From JAHRAH01 sp051009015 (GTDB lineage: Bacteria; Pseudomonadota; Gammaproteobacteria; Tethybacterales; Persebacteraceae), in NCBI GenBank assembly GCA_051009015.1, contig JBPCWZ010000177.1, positions 1 to 9,480 of the forward strand: DNA of 9,480 bases, given 5' to 3'. The position numbers and the translations under genes were made by a program. Below are positions 1 to 5,260 of this stretch, piece after piece. Numbering within the stretch: position 1 is the first letter of the stretch; every line of letters starts with the position of its first letter. The notes under the pieces are model-generated. The model made no database searches and was not told the origin of the DNA. It saw only the letters and a list, made by a program, of their open reading frames with translations.

Positions 1-133
1 TTGCGGCTGCTTGCACCGCGCCATAGTTATCGCGCCATCTTTTCAGCGCAGCCAACGCATCGCCCGCGGCGACAAAACCGCCGCGCCGCGACAACTCGCG
101 CAAAACAAAAAAATCGGCGGGGCGCATTATCAT
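1..133 (-). CDS. Probable start of an unidentified gene, running off the window
   Basis: The minus strand is open from ATG at 131-133 to the window edge. It gives 44 residues beginning MIMRPADFFVLRELSRRGGF and continuing with an Ala-rich, helical-looking stretch (VAAGDALAALKRWRDNYG). Codon choice (GCG, GCC, CGC, GAT, TTT, TTG) matches nrdA and nrdB, which is the main reason to take it as real. I do not recognise the family. There is no Shine-Dalgarno sequence before either ATG (131-133 or 125-127), and the gene lies just past the terminator at 179-215, so the start is uncertain; a leaderless start or a TTG further upstream is possible. The remainder is outside the window. Confidence 0.4.
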   Translation of the reverse strand, partial: MIMRPADFFVLRELSRRGGFVAAGDALAALKRWRDNYGAVQAAA

Positions 134-178
134 CAACAAAGCAGTCAAAAACCGCCGACGACAAAACCCGCCCGAATC

Positions 179-215
179 AAAAAAACGCCGCGCGCCGGGA
201 CAAACCGGCGCGCGG
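179..215 (-). terminator. Rho-independent terminator of the NYN-methyltransferase-nrdB-H1 operon
   Basis: On the minus strand a perfect 11-bp GC stem (arms 188-198 and 205-215, 6-nt loop 199-204) is followed two bases later by seven U (A179-A185 on the plus strand). It begins 22 nt after the stop codon of the histone-like gene, so it is well placed to end that operon. Confidence 0.9.
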
Positions 216-237
216 AATCTTTACGGCAGGACGATGC

Positions 238-540
238 CTACCGCTTTTTCTTCTTGCGCTTTTTCGCCGCTTTCTTCACGGCTTTTTTGGCGCCTTTTTT
301 GGCGCCTTTCTTCGCGCCTTTTTTCCGCCCGGGCTTTTTCGCCGCTTTTTTGACGGCTTTCTTTTTGCGCCCCGGCTTCTTTTTCGCCGCCGTTTTCTTC
401 ACCGCTTTTTTGGCGGCTTTCTTCTTCGCCGCTTTGTTGGGCGGCCTGCCGACTTTTTTCTTCGCCGGCCGGCCGACCTTTTTCTTCGGCCTCCCAACTG
501 CGGTTTTCTTTTTGACGGCTTTCTTTTTCTTTTTCACCAT
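238..540 (-). CDS. Lysine-rich histone H1-like DNA-binding protein
   Basis: A 100-residue protein with 48 Lys, 7 Arg and no acidic or aromatic residues, made of Lys/Ala/Gly/Pro blocks like the C-terminal tails of eukaryotic H1 and the bacterial H1-like proteins of Chlamydia and Bordetella. Three VGRP units (residues 15-18, 22-25, 30-33), each flanked by lysines, resemble AT-hook cores (GRP). Two PGRKK units (56-60, 70-74) and three GAKK repeats (75-86) follow. A nucleoid-associated, minor-groove DNA-binding role is expected from composition and is inferred. The start is firm: a full AGGAGGT Shine-Dalgarno lies 4 bases before the ATG. It is last in the operon, 54 bp after nrdB, and is followed by a strong terminator. 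The repeats are also repetitive at DNA level and so prone to length change. No globular domain is visible. Confidence 0.85.
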   Translation of the reverse strand: MVKKKKKAVKKKTAVGRPKKKVGRPAKKKVGRPPNKAAKKKAAKKAVKKTAAKKKPGRKKKAVKKAAKKPGRKKGAKKGAKKGAKKAVKKAAKKRKKKKR

Positions 541-594
541 GAAGACCTCCTTTTGTCTTTTGGTCCTTTGCGGCTTATTGCAACGGCGACGACA

Positions 595-1662
595 TTAATC
601 GTCCCATTCCAACTTACCGCCCGTCTGATATTCTATCACGCGCGTCTCAAAAAAGTTCTTTTCTTTTTTCAGGTCCACCGCTTCGCTCATCCACGGGAAA
701 GGATTGCGCGCGCCGTCATACCATCCGGGCAGTCCGATTTGCGCCAAACGCCGGTCGGCGACAAAGCGCAAAAACTCGCGAAACATTTCCACATTCAGCC
801 CCAGCACGCCTTTGGGCATTGTCTCCGCGGCGTAGCGGTATTCCAAATCCACCGCCGCGCGCATCATCTCGCGCACTTCGCGCTGAAAACGCTCCGTCCA
901 TAACGACGGGTTTTCCAGTTTGATTTGGTTGATGACATCAATGCCGAAATTCAAATGCAGCGATTCGTCGCGCAAAATATACTGCACCTGCTCGGCGCAG
1001 CCGGGCATTTTGTTGCGCCGCCCCATCGCCAGCACCTGCACAAAGCCGACATAAAAAAACAAACCTTCCATAATCATCGCAAAGGCGATAAGCGATTTTA
1101 GCAGTTGTTCGTCGGCGGCGGGCGTGCCGGTTTCAAACGACGGGTCGGTCAGCGTTTGGATGTATTCCAGACAAAACGCATCCTTGTCATGCACGCACGG
1201 GACTTCCATGTACATGTTGAATATCTCGCCTTCGTCCAGCCCCAGAGAATCGGAAATATATTGATAGGCGTGGACATGCACCGCTTCCTCAAACGCCTGC
1301 CGAAGCAGGTATTGGCGGCATTCGGGGTTGGTTATCAGCCGGTAGGTGCCGAGCACAATGTTGTTCGCCGCCAGCGATTCGGCGGTGGCAAAAAAGCCGA
1401 AGTTGCGCTTTAGCATGTGCCGCTCGTCGGCGCTTAATCCGCTTGCGCTGTGCCATTGTTCTATGTCGCGCTGCATGCTTATTTCGGTCGGCATCCAGTT
1501 GTTTGCGCAGGCGGCGAGATATTTGTCCCACGCCCATTTGTATTTGATTGGCACCAGTTGGTTGAGGTCGGCGCGGCAGTTGATAATGCGCTTGTCATCC
1601 ACTTTCACGCGCCGAAAAGCGGCGGGCGCGGGCGGCGTCAAAATAGTTGCGGTTTCGGTCAT
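595..1662 (-). CDS. nrdB: Class I ribonucleoside-diphosphate reductase, beta subunit
   Basis: A 355-residue radical-generating subunit that works with NrdA to reduce ribonucleoside diphosphates to deoxyribonucleotides in the cytosol. The ferritin-like core keeps the metal ligands by alignment to E. coli D84/E115/H118/E204/E238/H241: E95, E126, H129, E199, E233 and H236. The radical tyrosine is present (Y133, in VHVHAY; E. coli Y122), as is the C-terminal radical-transfer tyrosine (Y345, in IEYQTGG). The first ligand is Glu, not Asp, as in the Chlamydia enzyme, but Chlamydia has Phe where this protein has Y133. The overall sequence is of the Pseudomonas/Chlamydia subgroup (RDESLHLNFG, NPFPWMSE, EKNFFETRVIEYQ). 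The start overlaps the methyltransferase stop as ATGA, with AAGGAG just upstream, so translational coupling is likely. Its partner nrdA is 4.3 kb away. Confidence 0.97.
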   Translation of the reverse strand: MTETATILTPPAPAAFRRVKVDDKRIINCRADLNQLVPIKYKWAWDKYLAACANNWMPTEISMQRDIEQWHSASGLSADERHMLKRNFGFFATAESLAANNIVLGTYRLITNPECRQYLLRQAFEEAVHVHAYQYISDSLGLDEGEIFNMYMEVPCVHDKDAFCLEYIQTLTDPSFETGTPAADEQLLKSLIAFAMIMEGLFFYVGFVQVLAMGRRNKMPGCAEQVQYILRDESLHLNFGIDVINQIKLENPSLWTERFQREVREMMRAAVDLEYRYAAETMPKGVLGLNVEMFREFLRFVADRRLAQIGLPGWYDGARNPFPWMSEAVDLKKEKNFFETRVIEYQTGGKLEWDD

Positions 1663-2621
1663 TTTTTCTCCTTTGTTTTTTTTGCTGTTGTTGTTTTTTT
1701 GTCAATCGGAAAAACCGCCGCCAGCCGCTTTTGCATAACCGCAAACGCCTGCGGGTTTTCGTCTATCAGCACAAACCGCCGCCCGTTGTTGGCGGCGGCG
1801 ATGCCGGTTGTGCCGCTGCCGGCAAAAAAATCCAACACCATATCGCCGGGGTTGGAATGCACGCGCACAATGCGGTCAACAATCGCCAGCGGCTTTTGGG
1901 TTGCGTAGCCGGTTTTTTCTTTGCCGTTTGTCGGCACGATGGTATTCCACCAGACATCTGTCGGCGTTTTGCCGCGCGCGGCTTTGGCATCGCCGACAAG
2001 CCCGGGCGCCAAATACGGAATGCGATCTTGCGCGTCATAGTTGAAAATATAATCATCGGGGTTTTTGGCAAACCAATAGATATTGTCGTGTTTTGCCGGC
2101 CAGCGGCTTTTGCCGCGCCCGCCGAAATCATAAGCCCAGATTAATTCATTGATGCAATGCGCATCGCCGCCGAAAACTTCTTCCAGCAACAAGCGGCATT
2201 TTGCCGACTGACGCCAATCTATATGAAAAAACAAACTGCCATTATCGCGCAACAAGCGATGCGCTTCTTGCAATCTCGGGCGCAAAAACCCGGCGTAATC
2301 ATCAAAAGAATCGGCATAACCGGTTTCGCCGACAACAACCGACTCATAAAAACGCCCGCCAAACCCAACCCGCCGATGAAAATCCCCGCCGCCGCCATCT
2401 TTGCCGATATCGGCGCGGCGGACGCGGATGCTTTTGCGCGTTTGTGTTTTGCCGGTATTAAACGGCGGGTCAATGTATATCAAATCCACCGATGCCGATG
2501 CCATCCGCCGCAACAACGGCAGATTATCGCCAAACCAAACTTCCCCGCCATCAAACCCAACCCGCCGAGTCACAACATCAGCCGCCGCATCCTTCGCCAC
2601 AACTTCCGCCACCGCCGCCAT
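1659..2621 (-). CDS. Orphan DNA methyltransferase, beta-class amino-methyltransferase
   Basis: A 320-residue S-adenosylmethionine-dependent enzyme expected to methylate adenine N6 (or cytosine N4) in a short DNA site. The catalytic motif IV (DPPF, residues 51-54, in YIDPPFNTGKTQ) precedes the SAM-binding motif I (FFAGSGTTG, 265-273), the order of the beta class that includes CcrM. Other family blocks are GSLFFHID (128-135), KHDNIYW (177-183), PTDVWW (220-225) and TQKP (241-244). The target site cannot be read from sequence. No restriction endonuclease or specificity subunit is adjacent, so it is an orphan unless the upstream NYN gene is its partner. The C-terminal tail (308-320) is Lys/Thr-rich and its A-rich coding DNA contains the nrdB ribosome binding site. 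No Shine-Dalgarno precedes the ATG at 2621; a TAAAAT -10-like box 6 nt upstream would give a leaderless mRNA. Confidence 0.93.
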   Translation of the reverse strand: MAAVAEVVAKDAAADVVTRRVGFDGGEVWFGDNLPLLRRMASASVDLIYIDPPFNTGKTQTRKSIRVRRADIGKDGGGGDFHRRVGFGGRFYESVVVGETGYADSFDDYAGFLRPRLQEAHRLLRDNGSLFFHIDWRQSAKCRLLLEEVFGGDAHCINELIWAYDFGGRGKSRWPAKHDNIYWFAKNPDDYIFNYDAQDRIPYLAPGLVGDAKAARGKTPTDVWWNTIVPTNGKEKTGYATQKPLAIVDRIVRVHSNPGDMVLDFFAGSGTTGIAAANNGRRFVLIDENPQAFAVMQKRLAAVFPIDKKTTTAKKTKEKK

Positions 2622-2627
2622 CGGCGT

Positions 2628-2633
2628 ATTTTA
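2628..2633 (-). promoter_or_regulatory. Possible -10 box for leaderless methyltransferase transcript
   Basis: TAAAAT on the minus strand ends 6 nt before the methyltransferase ATG, so initiation at the usual distance would fall on or next to the start codon. There is no good -35, and the gene may simply be read from the NYN promoter. The 67-bp gap after the NYN gene holds no terminator. Confidence 0.3.
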
Positions 2634-2688
2634 CTATCAACTTCCCGCCGCCGGTTTTGCCGCGCCTGCGCGCCCCGGATATGCGCTA

Positions 2689-3372
2689 TCAGAAAGTATC
2701 GTATTGCGGCGGCATAACGATGGGTTCCCGCTCGCCTTTGATTGTTTCCGGCAAAGAGCAACCCGCAAAATGCCGCGCAAACTTCAACCGCAACAACAAC
2801 GGCTTTCCGGTGCCAAGTGTCGTCACCGCGTTTTTGAGCGCATCCACCTGCAGCCGTCTTCTAAACGGCATAAGCGGCGGTATTATCAATCCCGCCTGCT
2901 TGTGAAATTTGTGCCGAATCGCCGACAACACCGGCGCAAAATCATTATCGGCGGAAAGCAACCAGCAACGGTCATATTTGTCATCAACTGCATCCATTAC
3001 CATCGCCAAGGCAATGTTAACATCGGTCTGTTTTTCCTCATAGCCGCCTTCCGTTTTGGCAAAATAGCCGCTGACGATGCCAATGTCGGTTTGCCGCAAA
3101 GCATCAAGAAAAGCATTGTGCCGGGCGGCTCTGCCTTCGCCCCATTTTCTGTAATGGGCGGTGAAAAAAGTAATGCCGGCAAGGCAGTGCTCGTCTTTCA
3201 GAAACTGGCACAAGAGTTTGTGATAATCCAGCCAGCGATAGTTTTTGCCGCCGCGCTCGTGGTGTTCTTTTATGCGGTGATAGACATTGAAGCCGTCTAT
3301 GTAAAACCATGTCCTGACTTTGCGCTTGCCCACGGCGTCTTCGGTAATCCGGCGGTGTGATGATGATGACAT
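2689..3372 (-). CDS. NYN-domain (PIN-like) nuclease
   Basis: A 227-residue protein with a NYN domain at about residues 20-165, a PIN-like metal-dependent nuclease fold usually acting on RNA. The acidic active-site pattern is visible: D26 in FYIDGFNVY, D117 in KQTDVNIALA, and D142 and D144 in LLSADNDFAP. The arrangement (EKQTDV..., then YDRCWLLSADNDF) is that of stand-alone bacterial NYN/LabA-like proteins. Residues 166-227 form a basic tail without a recognised domain. I chose the ATG at 3370-3372 because everything upstream in frame contains the terminator-like hairpin; no Shine-Dalgarno precedes it, and GTG at codon 14 is an alternative. It appears to be first in an operon with the methyltransferase, nrdB and the H1-like gene. 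The leader is unusual (see 3378-3405). Substrate unknown. Confidence 0.85.
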   Translation of the reverse strand: MSSSSHRRITEDAVGKRKVRTWFYIDGFNVYHRIKEHHERGGKNYRWLDYHKLLCQFLKDEHCLAGITFFTAHYRKWGEGRAARHNAFLDALRQTDIGIVSGYFAKTEGGYEEKQTDVNIALAMVMDAVDDKYDRCWLLSADNDFAPVLSAIRHKFHKQAGLIIPPLMPFRRRLQVDALKNAVTTLGTGKPLLLRLKFARHFAGCSLPETIKGEREPIVMPPQYDTF

Positions 3373-3377
3373 CGTGC

Positions 3378-3405
3378 AAAAAAAAGCCCCGAGGCAGGCT
3401 CGGGG
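3378..3405 (-). terminator. Terminator-like hairpin in the leader of the NYN gene (attenuator)
   Basis: On the minus strand a perfect 7-bp stem (CCCCGAG/CTCGGGG; arms 3387-3393 and 3399-3405, 5-nt loop) is followed by one C and then eight U (3378-3385). The NYN start codon begins 5 nt later. It lies about 20 nt after the predicted transcription start near 3426, so most transcripts would end at about 49 nt unless termination is relieved. A small CCC-GAAA-GGG hairpin (3409-3418) lies just upstream. No minus-strand gene exists upstream whose terminator it could be. Confidence 0.7.
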
Positions 3406-3432
3406 GCACCCTTTCGGGCGTTGTTGGCGGAT

Positions 3433-3463
3433 ATTGTAGCACACTTCGCGCCCCAAAGTGCAA
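3433..3463 (-). promoter_or_regulatory. Sigma70-like promoter for the NYN operon leader
   Basis: Minus strand: TACAAT at 3433-3438 preceded by TGC (extended -10, TGnTACAAT), with TTGCAC at 3458-3463. The spacer is 19 bp, which is long, so the extended -10 would do much of the work. Predicted start near 3426. Confidence 0.55.
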
Positions 3464-3559
3464 CCTTTTTCGCTTTTTGCCAAAAAATGTGCCAAAAAAG
3501 CCAATTATCCCGTCATCTTGCCGGCAATCCAAACAACCGCCATCGCGCCGCGGGGTTTG

Positions 3560-3568
3560 TGGTATAGT
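3560..3568 (+). promoter_or_regulatory. Extended -10 promoter for the structured RNA and lipoprotein gene
   Basis: TGG followed by TATAGT (3563-3568) forms an extended -10. No convincing -35 is present at 16-18 bp. The start expected seven bases downstream, about 3575, is exactly the first base of the 19-bp closing helix of the RNA that follows. Confidence 0.5.
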
Positions 3569-3574
3569 TTGCAT

Positions 3575-3712
3575 AACCAAGTGGAGACAGACAACCCGTT
3601 GTCGGGTTGTTCGCCCAATACAAGACCTTTCTAAACGGCGTGGTTTATACTGCGCCGAGGGAATAAGCGGAGTGATAGTGTCTGCTTTCACTTGGTTCAG
3701 CCCGGCGTTTTT
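3575..3712 (+). ncRNA. Structured RNA (three-way junction); sRNA or regulatory leader of unknown class
   Basis: Arms 3575-3593 and 3679-3697 pair over 19 positions (16 Watson-Crick, 2 G-U, one A-C mismatch). Inside, a hairpin ACCCG/CGGGT (3594-3598 with 3603-3607, UUGU loop) stacks directly on the closing helix. A second helix (3610-3616 with 3660-3661 and 3667-3671, interrupted by AAUAA) is topped by CGGCG/CGCCG (3636-3640 with 3653-3657). Paired 5' and 3' ends, with transcription predicted to start at the helix base, suggest an RNA gene or riboswitch-like leader. An alternative helix, 3653-3656 plus 3659-3661 with 3701-3707, would be followed directly by U5 (3708-3712) and exclude the apical stem, as in a switchable terminator. 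The paired ends recall 6S RNA, but it is shorter and I cannot match it to a known class. Confidence 0.5.
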
Positions 3713-3747
3713 GTGCCGGATTACCAAACCAAACAAAGGAGACAACC

Positions 3748-3981
3748 ATGAAAAAACTGACCATTCTGCTTATCGCGTTCGCCTTGTCGGGGTGCGCGTC
3801 CGTTTATGGGCGCGAGGGTTATACCGCGCTGTCGGGCAAAAACCCTGCCCAATTTGAACACGACATGAAGCAGTGCAAGCGCAAAATGTGGCTTGAGACC
3901 GCCAATGCGATTGGGGGGCAACACACAAGTTTCACCATCCCGCGCTGCATGGAAGCCAAAGGGTGGTGCCACTTGTGTTAA
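3748..3981 (+). CDS. Small cysteine-containing lipoprotein
   Basis: A 77-residue predicted lipoprotein. The N-terminus is a type II signal peptide: MKK, a hydrophobic core (residues 4-12) and lipobox LSGC with the lipidated cysteine at 16. Ala at +2 favours outer-membrane sorting in proteobacteria (inferred). The mature part is about 62 residues, hydrophilic, with four more cysteines (43, 67, 74, 77); the last two form a C-terminal CHLC. Spacing would allow disulphides or metal binding. The family is not recognised. The start is well supported by AAGGAG six bases before ATG. It is preceded by the structured RNA at 3575-3712, which may control it, and followed by a large hairpin with a U-rich tail. 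Confidence 0.8.
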   Translation: MKKLTILLIAFALSGCASVYGREGYTALSGKNPAQFEHDMKQCKRKMWLETANAIGGQHTSFTIPRCMEAKGWCHLC

Positions 3982-3985
3982 GCAT

Positions 3986-4063
3986 GCGGCATGGCACATG
4001 GTGGGTAATGCAGTGCGGTCACTGCACTGCATCACCCACCTTTGTCTTTCCGTGCAATGCCGC
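3986..4063 (+). repeat. Large two-tier inverted repeat after the lipoprotein gene
   Basis: Outer arms 3986-3997 and 4052-4063 pair over 12 bp with one G-A mismatch. Inner arms 4000-4016 and 4024-4040 pair over 17 bp with one A-C mismatch and a 7-nt loop. The two tiers are separated by AT on the left and an 11-nt pyrimidine-rich stretch on the right. This is far longer than a terminator needs and may be a decayed palindromic repeat element. Confidence 0.75.
4000..4049 (+). terminator. Probable intrinsic terminator of the lipoprotein transcript
   Basis: The 17-bp inner stem (4000-4040) is followed on the plus strand by TTTGTCTTT (4041-4049), giving a U-rich tail 18 nt after the lipoprotein stop codon. 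No U-tract exists on the other strand. Confidence 0.6.
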
Positions 4064-4076
4064 GGCGGGCTTTGTT

Positions 4077-4104
4077 TTGCAGTTTCTGCGCCCTTTGATA
4101 TAAT
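4077..4104 (+). promoter_or_regulatory. Sigma70 promoter for the membrane-protein gene, near-leaderless
   Basis: TTGCAG (4077-4082), 16-bp spacer, TATAAT (4099-4104). The ATG begins at 4114, so the predicted transcript would have only about 3 nt of leader. That fits the absence of a Shine-Dalgarno sequence. Confidence 0.65.
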
Positions 4105-4113
4105 CGCCCGACC

Positions 4114-4611
4114 ATGCGCCGCGTCGCCATAATCGCCCTTTGGATAATCGCGATTGTCAGCGGTGGCTTTGCCGTCTTTGGCGTTATGGGGCATTATGGT
4201 TTCATGCCGCTCGCCCGCATTATCGCCGCTTTGGGTTTTGGGGGATTCATCGGTTTCTGCGCCCTCTTGTGCAACTACCCCGCCGTGCGCCGCGACATCA
4301 TTATCGTCCTTTGTATAGTTGCGATTGTTGGCTGCGGTGCTGCCATCTTCGCCGCCCTTATAAACTATTATGGCTTTGCCCTTGTCGCCAAAGTTGTCGG
4401 CGGGATAGTTTTTGTGGTCGTTGGCGGCTTCTTCGCCCTTGCCATCCTTGCAGGCATCTCCGAGCAAATTGAAAAAGCCGCCGCTTCGGTTGCCGCTTTT
4501 CTAAAAGCCAATCCGGCAAATGCCGCTGGCATCATTGCCGCCGCCGCCGCGCTTATTTTTGCCATCGCCATCGTCATTATTGTCGTTGCCGTCATCATAA
4601 AAATTTTCTAA
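4114..4611 (+). CDS. Multi-pass inner-membrane protein with internal duplication
   Basis: A 165-residue, very hydrophobic protein with about five membrane segments (approximate residues 4-25, 33-53, 61-82, 89-115, 138-163). The first two form a unit that is repeated: residues 2-53 and 59-111 align with shared features RR...I..L.I.AIV, YGF and a G-rich second helix, so the protein probably arose by tandem duplication of a two-helix module plus a fifth helix. A short soluble stretch (116-137) separates the last helix. The family is not recognised and no function is assigned. No Shine-Dalgarno is visible, and the gene sits right behind a good promoter, so a leaderless mRNA is likely. It converges with the minus-strand cysteine-rich gene; the 139 bp between them show no clear terminator. 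Confidence 0.75.
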   Translation: MRRVAIIALWIIAIVSGGFAVFGVMGHYGFMPLARIIAALGFGGFIGFCALLCNYPAVRRDIIIVLCIVAIVGCGAAIFAALINYYGFALVAKVVGGIVFVVVGGFFALAILAGISEQIEKAAASVAAFLKANPANAAGIIAAAAALIFAIAIVIIVVAVIIKIF

Positions 4612-4750
4612 CTCGCACCTGTCGGCGCACAAACGGCGCGGCGCGGAAAACATCAACTTCGCCATTCCCGCGGATTGGATTTTGGAATTGTTGTAAACGA
4701 AGTCATGCTTCCATGCAAAGCCAAAAGAGCGACCAATGTTATTAATCTGT

Positions 4751-5134
4751 TTAACGGGTGTCCTTGCGGATGCTTTTAATGAATGCACAAATTGCCGGTT
4801 TAATTAAGTACCAAAATGGCTTTAAATTTAACCCGTGCGCGGCTAATATTTCAAGGATTATCTCCTCAATGGATTCTGCTGTTTTTTCTTTGACTACATC
4901 CAAAATTGCTTTGTAACATATTTCGGCACGACTTCTACATGGTTCGGCATTCAGGGAGTGGATAAATTTCAGAAAGCGGCAGATGCATTTCAGAGTGCAG
5001 TAAAATGGTATTGTTTCCAATAGGTCTTCAATTGTTTTTGCTTTCGCGGCATTCAGTACTGCGTAAAATGCTGTTGGACATGCCTCGCACACAATTTTTT
5101 TCATTAGATTCGTTTCCTTGTTATGTTTGTTCAT
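4751..5134 (-). CDS. Small cysteine-rich helical protein with internal repeat, unknown function
   Basis: A 127-residue protein, AT-rich in its coding DNA compared with its neighbours. It has eight cysteines (16, 19, 46, 50, 52, 66, 73, 116). Two halves resemble each other: YAVLNAAKAKTIEDLLE (24-40) against YKAILDVVKEKTAESIEEI (74-92), and ICRFLKFI (51-58) against ICAFIKSI (115-122). Each half reads as paired amphipathic helices ending in I-C-x-F-(L/I)-K. The spacing loosely recalls saposin-like domains, but the cysteine pattern is not canonical and I do not assign that family. There is no clear signal peptide. The ATG at 5134 has GGAG 8 bases upstream; an in-frame ATG at 5104, with AAGGA about 10 bases upstream, is an alternative. 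It is last in a likely operon with two smaller ORFs. Confidence 0.6.
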   Translation of the reverse strand: MNKHNKETNLMKKIVCEACPTAFYAVLNAAKAKTIEDLLETIPFYCTLKCICRFLKFIHSLNAEPCRSRAEICYKAILDVVKEKTAESIEEIILEILAAHGLNLKPFWYLIKPAICAFIKSIRKDTR

Positions 5135-5170
5135 ATCTATGCTCCGTTTTTGGGTGACTATTGACAACAG

Positions 5171-5260
5171 TTAATATAAAAGTGGATATCGCAGACCGGT
5201 TAAGGCAAATTTGATAGTGTGAGGGCGTGTTGGTGAGTAAGCGCGGCGTGCAGGATTCAT
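5171..5260 (-). CDS. 29-residue small ORF with very strong ribosome binding site
   Basis: A 29-residue peptide starting MNPARRAYSPTRP and ending LTGLRYPLLY. The ATG is preceded by AAAGGAGGAGAG, one of the best Shine-Dalgarno sequences in the window, and overlaps the stop of the upstream ORF as ATGA, which argues for translational coupling. The peptide is basic and shares a motif, YSP(S/T)R followed by LT-x-LRY-x-L, with the C-terminal half of the upstream 55-residue ORF. No family is recognised and no membrane segment is seen. The same frame is open further upstream to a GTG at 5518, but the internal start has by far the better initiation signal. Confidence 0.45.
   Translation of the reverse strand: MNPARRAYSPTRPHTIKFALTGLRYPLLY

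Noticed and set aside
238..540. CRISPR-like or satellite repeat array suggested by the recurring T/C-rich units
   Set aside because: The repetition follows codons of Lys/Ala/Gly blocks in a gene with a perfect ribosome binding site; no spacer/repeat periodicity.
1..903. Long plus-strand open frame (300 codons) across the left end
   Set aside because: It lies antisense to the H1-like gene and nrdB; the Phe/Arg-rich translation is what the reverse of a Lys/Ala-rich gene produces, and there is no ribosome binding site.
2401..3360. Plus-strand frame of 319 codons
   Set aside because: Antisense to the methyltransferase start and the NYN gene, both of which have clear family motifs; low-complexity translation without motifs.
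3373..3504. N-terminal extension of the NYN protein to 3504
   Set aside because: The extension would translate through the terminator hairpin and the predicted promoter, and adds no domain sequence.
3575..3697. Firm identification as 6S RNA (ssrS)
   Set aside because: Paired ends and promoter placement fit, but the length is short and I cannot confirm the diagnostic central bubble; left as unclassified structured RNA.
4501..4788. Minus-strand frame of 95 codons between the convergent genes
   Set aside because: Its 3' two thirds are antisense to the membrane protein and give Asp/Asn/Gly low complexity; no ribosome binding site.
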